Made by a program: the position numbers and the translations under genes. A DNA stretch of 64,000 nucleotides from Beroe forskalii (lineage: Eukaryota; Ctenophora; Nuda; Beroida; Beroidae): assembly GCA_011033025.1 (NCBI GenBank), contig WFMF01000050.1:682001-746000 (forward strand), read 5' to 3'. Shown in pieces: positions 10,250 through 20,417 of this stretch; the first letter of the stretch is position 1; every line of letters starts with the position of its first letter. Under the pieces are notes generated by a model. That model did not search any database. It was not told the origin of the DNA and was given only the letters and a program-made list of their open reading frames with translations.

Positions 10250-11465
10250 AGTTTCCCATGTAGATGCACAGTTTACTGACTCACCCGACAGAGAGTTTCC
10301 CATGTAGATGCACAGTTTACTGACTCACCCGACAGAGAGTTTCCCATGTAGATGCACAGTTTACTGACTCACCCGACAGAGAGTTTCCCATGTAGATGCA
10401 CAGTTTACTGACTCACCCGACAGAGAGTTTCCCATGTAGATGCACAGTTTACTGACTCACCCGGCAGAGAGTTTCCCATGTAGATGCACAGTTTACTGAC
10501 TCACCCGACAGAGAGTTTCCCATGTAGATGCACAGTTTACTGACTCACCCGACAGAGAGTTTCCCATGTAGATGCAGTTTACTGACTCACCCGGCAGAGA
10601 AGTTTCCCATGTAGATGCACAGTTTACTGACTCACCCGGCAGAGAGTTTCCATGTAGATGCACAGTTTACTGACTCACCCGACAGAAAGTTTCCCCATGT
10701 AGATGCACAGTTTGCTGAGCTCACCCGGCAGAGAGTTTCCCATGTAGATGCACAGTTTACTGACTCACCCGACAGAGAGTTTCCCATGTAGATGCACAGT
10801 TTACTGACTCACCCGACAGAGAGTTTCCCATGTAGATGCACAGTTTACTGACTCACCCGACAGAGAGTTTCCCGTAGATGCACAGTTTACTGACTCACCC
10901 GACAGAGAGTTTCCCCATGTAGATGCACAGTTTACTGACTCACCCGACAGAGAGTTTCCCATGTAGATGCACAGTTTACTGACTCACCCGACAGAGAGTT
11001 TCCCATGTAGATGCACAGTTTACTGACTCACCCGACAGAGAGTTTCCCATGTAGATGCACAGTTTACTGACTCACCCGACAGAGAGTTTCCCATGTAGAT
11101 GCACAGTTTACTGACTCACCCGACAGAGAGTTTCCCATGTAGATGCACAGTTTGACTCACCCGACAGAGAGTTTCCCATGTAGATGCACAGTTTACTGAC
11201 TCACCCGACAGAGAGTTTCCCATGTAGATGCACAGTTTACTGACTCACCCGGCAGAGAGTTTCCCATGTAGATGCACAGTTTACTGACTCACCCGACAGA
11301 GAGTTTCCCATGTAGATGCACAGTTTACTGACTCACCCGACAGAGAGTTTCCCATGTAGATGCACAGTTTACTGACTCACCCGGCAGAGAGTTTCCCATG
11401 TAGATGCACAGTTTACTGACTCACCCGACAGAGAGTTTCCCATGTAGATGCACAGTTTACTGACC
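10250..11465. repeat. 44-bp satellite A, about 28 copies
   Basis: Unit AGAGAGTTTCCCATGTAGAT followed by GCACAGTTTACTGACTCACC and CGAC; spacing of successive units is 44 bp. Copies are nearly identical; a few carry small indels or A/G variants (CCGAC/CCGGC). The left end joins the truncated LINE and the right end fades at ACTGACCACCGG. Confidence 0.97.
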
Positions 11466-13500
11466 ACCGGTGGACCGTTACTGAACTGCAGGCTCCCCAA
11501 ACCATGGGAGTAGTTGTGTTCTAACTTGTCGTTACTTGGGAAGAAAAACGATAGGCCTGAAGAAATGTAAAGGACTCACGTATATTCGGAGTAAATTATT
11601 ATGAATTTAAAGAAAAGAAATGCTGTTTTCAACGAAAAAATGAAAATTTGCTACATACTGTGAACAGTTCTATAATTTAATGCAAGGTGCTTTAATATGT
11701 TAACATAGACAATGTATACTGACCCTCAAAATTGACAAAATTTTGAGAGTCAGGGAACTAAAATGCAGCAATGAGTTAGGTGGTTTTTTCGAATCTTTAT
11801 GGTCCCAGGAGTCACCAAAAAATTGCCACCGTGATTCTGGTCGGCACTTTTGGAGATATGGTCACGCCCTTTTTGAAATTGCTAAAAATCTATAAAATGC
11901 CAAATAAGGCATGATAAATAATATAAACCCATGTTTTTGGCATAAAAAATCGATTGAAACACTTTTCAGAGCTCTTAAATCTATATTTTGTCTTTTACCA
12001 ACCATGCCCCTTTTTAGCGTGGGAAATCCGGGCAGAAATTACCAAAATTATTCTTGAAACAATGTGATGCATGATTATACTCCAAGCCCATTTTTTTGCA
12101 TGAGAAATCGATTGAAACAATTTTCAGAGCTCTTAAATCTTTACTTTTGCTGTTAGTGTTACCGACCACGCTCCCTTTTGAGCGGAAATGACAAAAAGTT
12201 GAATTTAAACTTTTTAAATGAATGATCATACTCTAAAAGTCTAAACTTATGTTTTTTGGCATGAGAACACGATCAAACCCCATTTTGGTAAATATGGGCG
12301 GAAATTCCGGGAGATTGACGATAATCACATTATTTTTGAAAGCTTCAATGAAAAATGAGAAATTCTCTCGAATCAGTTGAATATTTGAATTGTGTGGAGT
12401 GCCTGCAAAAAATCATAACAAAGGTTTTAGTAATTCAATCGACTCCAATAGGTGTCTAGAGCCACCAAAAAACTGATTCAAGTTTTCGACCTCCGGAAAC
12501 CTCAGGGCGGCCATGCCCTTTTTTGACCATGGGAAATTTTATGAAAAATTGCTTCAAAAGCAACTAGGGCATGACTCTAAAGCATGATTATACTCTAACC
12601 AAATGTTTTTTGGCACGAGAAATCGTTTAGAACCAATATCTAAGTCCTCAAACCAATATTTTGGCCATAATGGGCCACGCCCACTTTTTGTCACGCCCAC
12701 TTTTTGTCTCCAAGTACCAAACAGTGGGTGACCTTCTTTTATCGATCGGGCTGTGACATGGAAATTAAACTTGTGTGTCAAAAACCTGATCTATACTCCA
12801 TTCATGAGTCTGACACAATTATGAACTTGTTAACTAGGTGTAATCTATGAATGGTGGGTGGGATATAAAATATAAATTGATTTTGTCGAAAATAATAAAA
12901 TTTTAGTTTGATTGAAAATTTTAGTTTGATTGAATTATTATACTCTAAACGGAATTTCGACACGAAAACCCGATTAAAGCAACTTTCAAAACGCTAACAC
13001 CAATATTTTAGGCATTTTGGACCACGCCCACTATTCGTCACCAAAATTATGGCCAAAAATCTTAAGTTTCAATATTGTTTTAACAAGAGCATGATTATAC
13101 TGTAACCCGATGTTATTTGGCACGAGATATCGTTTAGAACCAATATATCTAAGTTCTAAAACTTAATTTTAATTCAAATTTGAAGTTTTTACATGGCTTC
13201 AACTAGAGCATGATTTTGCTCAAATCCTAGATATTTTGGCAGGAGAAATCGTTTAGAACCAATACCTGACTCCTAAAACCTATATTCTGGCCATAATGTG
13301 CCACACCCACTTTTTGTCATCAAAATTATGGCCGAAAATTTGAATTTTTCATTCTTTCATATGGCTTCTAAAGGGCATGATTATACTCGGACCTCACCCA
13401 CTTTTTGTCATAAAAATTATGGCCGAAAATCTGAAGTTTTTATATGGTTTCAACTAGGCCATGATTATACCATAATCCTAGTTTTTTTTTTTCTTTTTTT
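11466..13500. repeat. degenerate dispersed repeat field (family R3)
   Basis: Repeated imperfect blocks with CATGATTATACTC, TTTTTGGCACGAGAAATCG, AACCAATAT and CCACGCCCACTTTTTGTC recur about every 150-200 bp. Part of the block (about 12420-12690) reappears inverted at 23740-24010. No real gene seen. Confidence 0.75.
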
Positions 13501-13504
13501 GACC

Positions 13505-13970
13505 GGGGGGGGGGTCTGAGGTCGATTTTCGTTTTTTTGTTTGTTTCTGATAGAGGAGAATGCCAGCTACCAGTAGAGCAGTAGGTTTTTACCCCATGAA
13601 AAAATCCCAAAAATATTGTTCCTAGCCAAAGTTATGAATTTTTCAAATTGCAAATTCACCTGTAATTACGTAATTACAGTATGCGCGCAAACTTTCGACG
13701 CTATTTGCCGAAAATCATCTTTAAAATTACTGTATACTCCTCCTACAAATTTTGAGATAGACCTCGAAACTTGATAGTTATGTTCTAGGGCATTAAACTA
13801 AACTTTGCATCGAGCCGATTTTTGATATAGTCCTCAGAAACTTGAAAATATCTATTTTTGAAATGTGAAAATTTTGGCGAGTTTTGTGACAGGAGCCAAC
13901 TTTGAAAATTCATATTCTCAAAAAAAAAAAAAAAAAAAGAAAAAAACGAAGATCGACCTCAGACCCCCTC
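13505..13970. mobile_element. MITE-like element with inverted ends
   Basis: The left end GGGGGTCTGAGGTCGATTTT, continuing CGTTTTTT, is mirrored at 13940-13968 by AAAAAACGAAGATCGACCTC followed by AGACCCCC. That gives about 28 bp of near-perfect terminal inverted repeat around a 465-bp non-coding body that ends in a long poly-A. No clear target duplication could be assigned, so the superfamily is open. Confidence 0.6.
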
Positions 13971-14628
13971 GGGGCCCCCTTAAAAGCAATTTTGTGAACC
14001 GCTAAAAGCAATTTTATGGGTATTTTGAGCACTTTGGATTATGGTCAATTTTGTCCTGCAGTTTTGGCAAAAAGGCAAAAGGAATATCCAAAATTACCAA
14101 GAAAGGGTTAAAAAGAGGATCATTATACTCCAAACCTGTGTTTTTAGCATAGAAATTGATTTAATCAATGAATTATATTAACTTCACTCTAAAATAAAAA
14201 TCTAGGCTATATTATGAGCATTATGATCGTTCTCACATTCCTAAGTTAGGCGGACTTAATAGCTAACGCACTTTATAGCTAAACCGGTCAAAATAGCTGA
14301 ATTAGCAATATCGTCTGACTATTTAGCTAAATCTTCCTAGCTGTCCCTCCCCCCTTATAGTTTAGATTTCTAGCTATATACTCATATTATAGTCCTCGAT
14401 TCCACATATTTAGCTAAATCTGTATGATAGCTGTCCCTCCCTCCACATTCAATTCATTTGTATCCAAGGAGCTTGATGAATGTCGGGGAGTGATGGACTT
14501 GCAGCTTTGCAGATGTCTGATGTGGCAGTTCAGTTTGGCACCAGCTTTGAAATCTTGAGGGAACCAACACTGTCAGTAACGATGAACTTGGTGGTGAGGT
14601 CCGTGGAGGATGCCTTTTTCCTTGATGT
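13971..14628. other. non-coding stretch
   Basis: No gene recognised. 14300-14440 contains two similar segments around ATTTAGCTAAATC...AGCTGTCCCTCC. On minus, 14480-14640 has a short open stretch (KFIVTDSVGSLKISKLVPN) that I cannot identify. Confidence 0.35.
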
Positions 14629-15545
14629 CGTTCTTCACTAGATCACTTGGAGGAAGTTGATGTGTTCTTCACTAGATCACTTGGAGGAAGTTGATGTGTT
14701 CTTCACTAGATCACTTGGAGGAAGTTGATGTGTTCTTCACTAGATCACTTGGAGGAAGTTGATGTGTTCTTCACTAGATCACTTGGAGGAAGTTGATGTG
14801 TTCTTCACTAGATCACTTGGAGGAAGTTGATGTGTTCTTCACTAGATCACTTGGAGGAAGTTGATGTGTTCTTCACTAGATCACTTGGAGGAAGTTGATG
14901 TGTTCTTCACTAGATCACTTGGAGGAAGTTGATGTGTTCTTCACTAGATCACTTGGAGGAAGTTGATGTGTTCTTCACTAGATCACTTGGAGGAAGTTGA
15001 TGTGTTCTTCACTAGATCACTTGGAGGAAGTTGATGCATTCTTCACTAGATCACTTGGAGGAAGTTGATGTTTTCTTCACTAGATCACTTGGAGGAAGTT
15101 GATGTGTTCTTCACTAGATCACTTGGAGGAAGTTGATGTGTTCTTCACTAGATCACTTGGAGGAAGTTGATGTTTTCTTCACTAGATCACTTGGAGGAAG
15201 TCGATGTGTTCTTCACTAGATCACTTGGAGGAAGTTGATGCATTCTTCACTAGATCACTTGGAGGAAGTTGATGTTTTCTTCACTAGATCACTTGGAGGA
15301 AGTTGATGTGTTCTTCACTAGATCACTTGGAGGAAGTTGATGTGTTCTTCACTAGATCACTTGGAGGAAGTTGATGTGTTCTTCACTAGATCACTTGGAG
15401 GAAGTTGATGTTTTCTTCACTAGATCACTTGGAGGAAGTTGATGTGTTCTTCACTAGATCACTTGGAGGAAGTTGATGTGTTCTTCACTAGATCACTTGG
15501 AGGAAGTTGATGTGTTCTTCACTAGATCACTTGGAGGAAGTTGAT
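14629..15545. repeat. 34-bp satellite, about 27 copies
   Basis: Unit TTCTTCACTAGATCACTTGG AGGAAGTTGATGTG (34 bp). The last bases vary between copies (GTGTG, GCATT, GTTTT). The array is very homogeneous. The 34-bp period is not a multiple of three, so the minus-strand ORF at its right edge is not a repeat protein. Confidence 0.97.
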
Positions 15546-15904
15546 CCCTACTTCCTGGCTGAGTGCGCTCAAAAAAGGGGACTGGTGAGGGCTCCGTCTC
15601 TGAAATTAGCCTTACATTTCTTCTGTTCCTTCTGTAGTAGGTGTTGTTTGTTGCGGTAACCGTTCTTCGTGTATATTTTGAAGCCCTGGGCGTAGCCAAG
15701 AGGAAGGCGACACTGTATACTGTGTATGGTTCTCGTTTGATATGTACATATATCTTTTTGTTACTTATTTACAGGATGGCAAGACGCAATCTGAATGGGA
15801 AGAGATGTAACACCAAATCGGTGATGAACTCTGATTACTGATAGGTGTAGCATCGTATCGCCATGATGGCATTGATGAATCTGATAAGGTGTCGCTACGA
15901 TACA
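15546..15904. other. spacer between satellites
   Basis: No clear gene. It contains the right edge of the 34-bp array and, from 15780 onward, degenerate precursors of the next satellite (GTATCGCCATGATGGCATTGATGAA). Confidence 0.35.
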
Positions 15905-16604
15905 GTTCCCAGTGAAATATGGTATCACAACATTACAGTGATGAACTTTGATCAGGTGATGTAGGGTATCACAACATTACAGTGATGAACTTTGATCAGG
16001 TGATGTAGCGTATCACAACATTACAGTGAACTTTGATCAGGTGATGTAGGGTATCACAACATTACAGTGATGAACTTTGATCAGGTGATGTAGGGTATCA
16101 CAACATTACAGTGATGAACTTTGATCAGGTGATGTAGCGTATCACAACATTACAGTGATGAACTTTGATCAGGTGATGTAGCGTATCACAACATTACAGT
16201 GATGAACTTTGATCAGGTGATGTAGGGTATCACAACATTACAGTGATGAACTTTGATCAGGTGATGTAGCGTATCACAACATTACAGTGATGAACTTTGA
16301 TCAGGTGATGTAGCGTATCACAACATTACAGTGATGAACTTTGATCAGGTGATGTAGGGTATCACAACATTACAGTGATGAACTTTGATCAGGTGATGTA
16401 GGGTATCACAACATTACAGTGATGAACTTTGATCAGGTGATGTAGCGTATCACAACATTACAGTGATGAACTTTGATCAGGTGATGTAGCGTATCACAAC
16501 ATTACAGTGATGAACTTTGATCAGGTGATGTAGCGTATCACAACATTACAGTGATGAACTTTGATCAGGTGATGTAGCGTATCACAACATTACAGTGATG
16601 AATC
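15905..16604. repeat. 44-bp satellite B, about 16 copies
   Basis: Unit TGATGAACTTTGATCAGGTG followed by ATGTAGCGTATCACAACATTACAG; spacing 44 bp; main variant AGGGTATC/AGCGTATC. Unrelated in sequence to satellite A despite equal length. A single further partial unit lies at 23426-23453, beyond the retro-tail and PLE, showing that those elements landed inside this array. Confidence 0.96.
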
Positions 16605-17015
16605 CAAAGTCTTATCTATAAAGGTGTATGGGTATATGACAAACATAAATAAATTCTGAATATCAATTTTCTAATCCAAAGATCGGAATGGAGAGGGAAG
16701 AGACTAAACTGCGAATCATCAGCGGTTACCCTGCAGATGCAAGGTCCTCCCTTGTCAACTGCGATGAGGTTTTCCATCAGCAGGTGACGAGAGAGAACGG
16801 AGGGGTTTCGGCCCACCGTACCCCTCACAGCTTACAACTGCAAGGCTGGGCCACCCAGAACTCCGGAAATTCTGAGCATCACAGTTTAGAGAAAAGGGGG
16901 GATTGTACATAGAGATCAATGGAAGTGAAAGAGATGAGTGATTAGTGAAGATAAAATCAATAGTAATAATTTGGTTTATAAAACGACTTAATTGGTAGGT
17001 GACATATTTTTGTCC

Positions 17016-17020
<5 letters not shown>
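16605..17020 (-). mobile_element. retroelement 3' tail, copy 1 (split by the next element)
   Basis: Same family as the tails at 25389-25880, 29152-29650 and (plus) 41500-41893. Landmarks are GTCTTATCTATAAAGGTGTATG, ATCATCAGCGGTTACCCTGCAG, CAGCAGGTGACGAGAG, CTCACAGCTTACAACTGCAA and GGGCCACCCAGAACTCCGG. It appears to continue at about 23185-23290 (GAGGCTTCTGCCTGTTCAG...CAGTAAATTGCCCGAAGTC), so the 17041-22912 block interrupts it. Confidence 0.75.

Positions 17021-17041
<21 letters not shown>
17018..17041. repeat. (AT)n microsatellite
   Basis: About 11 AT dinucleotides at the left edge of the foldback/PLE block. A shorter AT run lies at the right edge (22908-22919), so the block probably entered an AT microsatellite. 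Confidence 0.9.
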
Positions 17042-17046
<5 letters not shown>

Positions 17047-18441
17047 ATGATACAACACTTTAGTGACGAACAATTTGTTTCATGGCTGTTAGTAAGGGCT
17101 ATATTTGATATATCTGAACATGGGTGTGAAATAAATCTTAATCTAGGTTTGAGGGTTTAATTCGATAGCATATAGGTCAAATATATACCAGGAAAAAAGT
17201 CTCAAAAATTTTCGATGCGGAAACCCATTTTTTGGCCACGCCCTTTTTGGGCAGTGCCCAAAAAATTAATGAACGATATCTCAGCTTCGTTTTGAGGAAA
17301 AGTTATAAATGACCACTCTAACTGACGTAGAATTGTCGGTTTTGGTAGGGTAGAACATGGTTTTAAGGTTCTACCTCAACCCATTCCCGAGATAATCCCA
17401 AATTTGGCCATTTTGGCTGTCCATGAGGCTCAATATGGGCATTTGGGCAGCTTATGAGAGGGAGAACATCAGAACCGTGTAACTCGACTGGAAATGATCG
17501 GTTTATGAGGGTAGAGCTTGGTTTCAAAGCTCTATCTCAACCCGTTTCCGAGATAATCCCCATTTTGGCCATTTTGGCTGTCCATGAGGCCCAATTCGGG
17601 CATTTGGACAGCTCATGAGATGGAGAACATCAGAACCATGTAACTCAACCGAAAATGATCGGTTTATGAGAGTAGAGCATGGTTTCAAAGCTCTATCTCT
17701 ACCTATTCCCGAGATAATCCCCAATTTTGCCATATTGGCTGTCCATGAGGCCCAATTTGGGCATTTGGGCAGCTGATGAGATGGAGAACATCAGAACCAT
17801 GTAACTCGACCGGAAATGATCGGTTTATGAGGGTAGAGCATGGTTTCAAAGCTCTATCTCAACCTATTCCCGAGATAATCCCCATTTAGGCCATATTGGG
17901 TGTCCATGAGGCCCAATTTGGGCATTTGGACAACATATGAGATGAAGACCATCAGAACCATCTTACTCGACTGGAAATGGTCGGTTTGTGAGGGTAAAGC
18001 ATGGTTTTAAGGCTCTATCTCAGCCCGTTCCCGAGATAATCCCCAATTTGGCCATATTGGCTGTCCATGAGGCCCAATTTGGGCATTTGGACAACTTATG
18101 AGATGAAGACCATCAGAACCATCTAACTCGACTGGAAATGGTCGGTTTGTGAGGGTAAAGCATGGTTTTAAGGCTCTATCTCAGCCCGTTCCCGAGATAA
18201 TCCCCAATTTGGCCATATTTGCTGTCCATGAGACCCAATTTGGGCATTTGGACAGCTAATGAGATGGAGACCATGTAACCATGTAACTTGACTGGAAATG
18301 GTCGGTTTAAGGGGTAGAGCATGGTTCAAGGCTCTATTTCCACTCTTTCTCGAAATGGCCATTCGATTACAACTTCTATTACAACTCATTTCTATTTATG
18401 TCTCGAGCAAAATCAATAACCTCAAACGTGAGTATACTGAC

Positions 18442-18575
18442 CTAGAACGGCACGTATTATGATTCCTCTTATCTTTTTACAAAGTTGGTTAAAGTCAAGG
18501 TCACCAAACACATCTAGCGTGCATCCTCGATCCTTAATAAACTCTGCAATAAACTCTACAATAAAATCTTGTTTT
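18442..18575 (-). other. exon-like segment in the centre of the foldback block
   Basis: On minus, an acceptor-like ATAAATAG is followed by an open stretch reading KQDFIVEFIAEFIKDRGCTL and ending IRGIIIRAVLG at CTAG|GTCAGT, a good donor. Length is 134 nt. I do not recognise the product. It may be a host exon caught between repeat arms or chance; a second open stretch at 19012-19212 (minus) is weaker. Confidence 0.3.
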
Positions 18576-19898
18576 CTATTTATGGCCTTTATATATTTCC
18601 GGGTAAAATGAATATATACTATCATGTGGCTCAGAAAGTAAATGTGACGATCAATCCCCCCCACAATTATATTCTTATAGAACCCTCTGACGTTTTCATG
18701 CGGGTCTATAATACATAGACACTCGCCTGATCGGGTCCTTATTGGTTTAGACCCTTACCCGATGGGCTCGGGCCATAACTGGATAAATCCCTTGGGCTTA
18801 CGCGGTACGCCCTCGGGAAGTATCCCAAAAGCCCAAAATGAACCGATGGGCACGTTTCTAGCTATATAGGTATTGTTTTTAATATCAATTAAAGATGAAA
18901 CTGCACAAAACAAACCATGTAACCCTTGGATGTTAAGAAAGTAAGAAGGTGAAAGCAAGCTTAAACAAGTTGATATTTCTATCAGTATCTCCGGCCAACA
19001 ATAAACCTCATCTATGACCGATGGCGCCGAAAATGTTGAGATCTGAAATTGATTACACGTGTTAAAACGTCGACGTTCATAGGGTCATGAGTCTTGGAGC
19101 TACCATTAACCACAGTGCAGGAGAGACTTTTCCCAATATCATCCAAGAAGGCAATAGCTTGAATTATCCCGTGAAGAACTTGGGATATAAAATCTTCAAC
19201 ACCACAAACCAATTATTTCTTAATAACAAAGCTAGTCATCACATTGAATACCTCAACTGGGTGCCCCAATTGAGCCATAAGGGCGCCAATATGTCAAATT
19301 TAGGCATTATCTCGGGTCTCGGGAAAGGGTTGAGATAAAGCGTTAAAACAATGCTCTGCCCTCTTAAACCGACCATTTCCGGTCGAATTACATGGTTCCG
19401 ATGTTCTCCATCTCATAAGCTGTCCAAATGCCCAAATTGGGCCTCATGGACAGCCAAAATGGCCAAATTGGGGATTATCTCGGGAATAGGTTGAGATAGA
19501 GCTTTGAAACCATGCTATACCCTCATAAACCGATCATTTCCGGTCGAGTTACATGGTTATGATGTTCTCCATCTCATCAGCTGTCCAAATGCCCAAATTG
19601 GGCCTCATGGACAGCCAATATGGCAAAATTGGGGATCATCTCGGAAACGGGTTGAGATAGAGCTTTGAAACCATGCTCTACCCTCATAAACCGATCATTT
19701 CCGGTTGAGTTACATGGTTCCGATGTTCTCCATCTCATGAGCTGTCCAAATGCCCGAATTGGGCCTCATGGACAGCCAAAATGGCCAAAATGGGGATTAT
19801 CTCGGAAACGGGTTGAGATAGAGCTTTGAAACCAAGCTCTACCCTCATAAACCGATCATTTCCAGTCGAGTTACACGGTTCTGATGTTCTCCTCTCAA

Positions 19899-20283
19899 TG
19901 CTTTTAATCATTCATGTCTGTCTGAGGTAAATTTCCGTTTTCCAGCCGTTCAATTTTTAAATTTTTCACAATTTTACGAATTTTTCAGGGACTATTTCAA
20001 TTTTCCAGTATATTTTTTCCATTTTCACCAATTTTAACCATTTTTTCGTAAAATTTCATAAATTTACGACGAAATATCAATAATTTTAGCTAATTTTTCG
20101 TTAATTTTCCGTTAATTTTCCGTTAATTTATTTATTTTTAAAGAAAGGTATTATTTTCACATTTTCTAAAGGAGTAATCGGTGTTTTTTGCGAAAATTGG
20201 TTACAAATAGTTAGCGATGCTGATGATTGGTGTAACAGCCATGAAACAAATTGTTCGTCACTAAAGTGTTGTATCATTGTGTA
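19899..20283 (+). repeat. PLE pseudo-LTR, upstream copy
   Basis: About 385 bp, directly repeated at 22530-22912 with only small indels (landmarks TGCTTTTAATCATTCATGTC, CGTTAATTTTCCGTTAATTT, GGAGTAATCGGTGTTTT). It lies just upstream of the intact PLE ORF. Direct repeats arising from tandem arrangement are usual in PLEs. It carries the hammerhead-like core at 20220-20259. Confidence 0.8.
20220..20259 (+). ncRNA. hammerhead-ribozyme-like core in upstream pseudo-LTR
   Basis: CTGATGA (20220-20226), 16 nt that can form a short hairpin (TTGG/CCAT-like stem), GAAA (20243-20246), 10 nt, then GTC (20257-20259): the order and spacing of a hammerhead core. Hammerheads are known in PLE pseudo-LTRs. Stem I does not pair cleanly next to the core by eye (only TTAG/CTAA at an offset), so this may be degenerate or mis-called. 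Confidence 0.4.
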
Positions 20284-20417
20284 TAACTCGCTCCTTATAC
20301 CATAAGTCGAGCACTTTCAAGTGGATTGTATCCCCTGAACTTGTATTATAACGCTCCCTTACTCGTAACGGTTGAGCACTTTCATACAACTTCTACTTCA
20401 CTCCTGCAACACACTAC

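Larger units (their letters stand above)
17041..20283. mobile_element. foldback-like block with 51-bp perfect inverted ends
   Basis: 17041-17091 (starting TACACAATGATACAACACTT) is the exact reverse complement of 20233-20283. Inside, about 17355-18370 holds tandem units of about 170 bp (landmarks GGCTGTCCATGAGGCCCAAT, ATCAGAACCATGTAACTCG, GAGGGTAGAGCATGGTTT, CCCGAGATAATCC). 19300-19890 holds the same units in reverse orientation. A roughly 900-bp centre (18420-19290) is different in kind. The right end overlaps the pseudo-LTR of the PLE that follows. No transposase was found. Confidence 0.7.

Noticed and set aside
9646-10251. 201-aa plus ORF
   Set aside because: It is the antisense shadow of the I-like LINE RT on minus, which has clear RT motifs.
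18168-18389. Short ORFs (73, 69 and 83 aa) across 17500-19340
   Set aside because: They recur with each 170-bp repeat unit and reflect the repeat, not genes.
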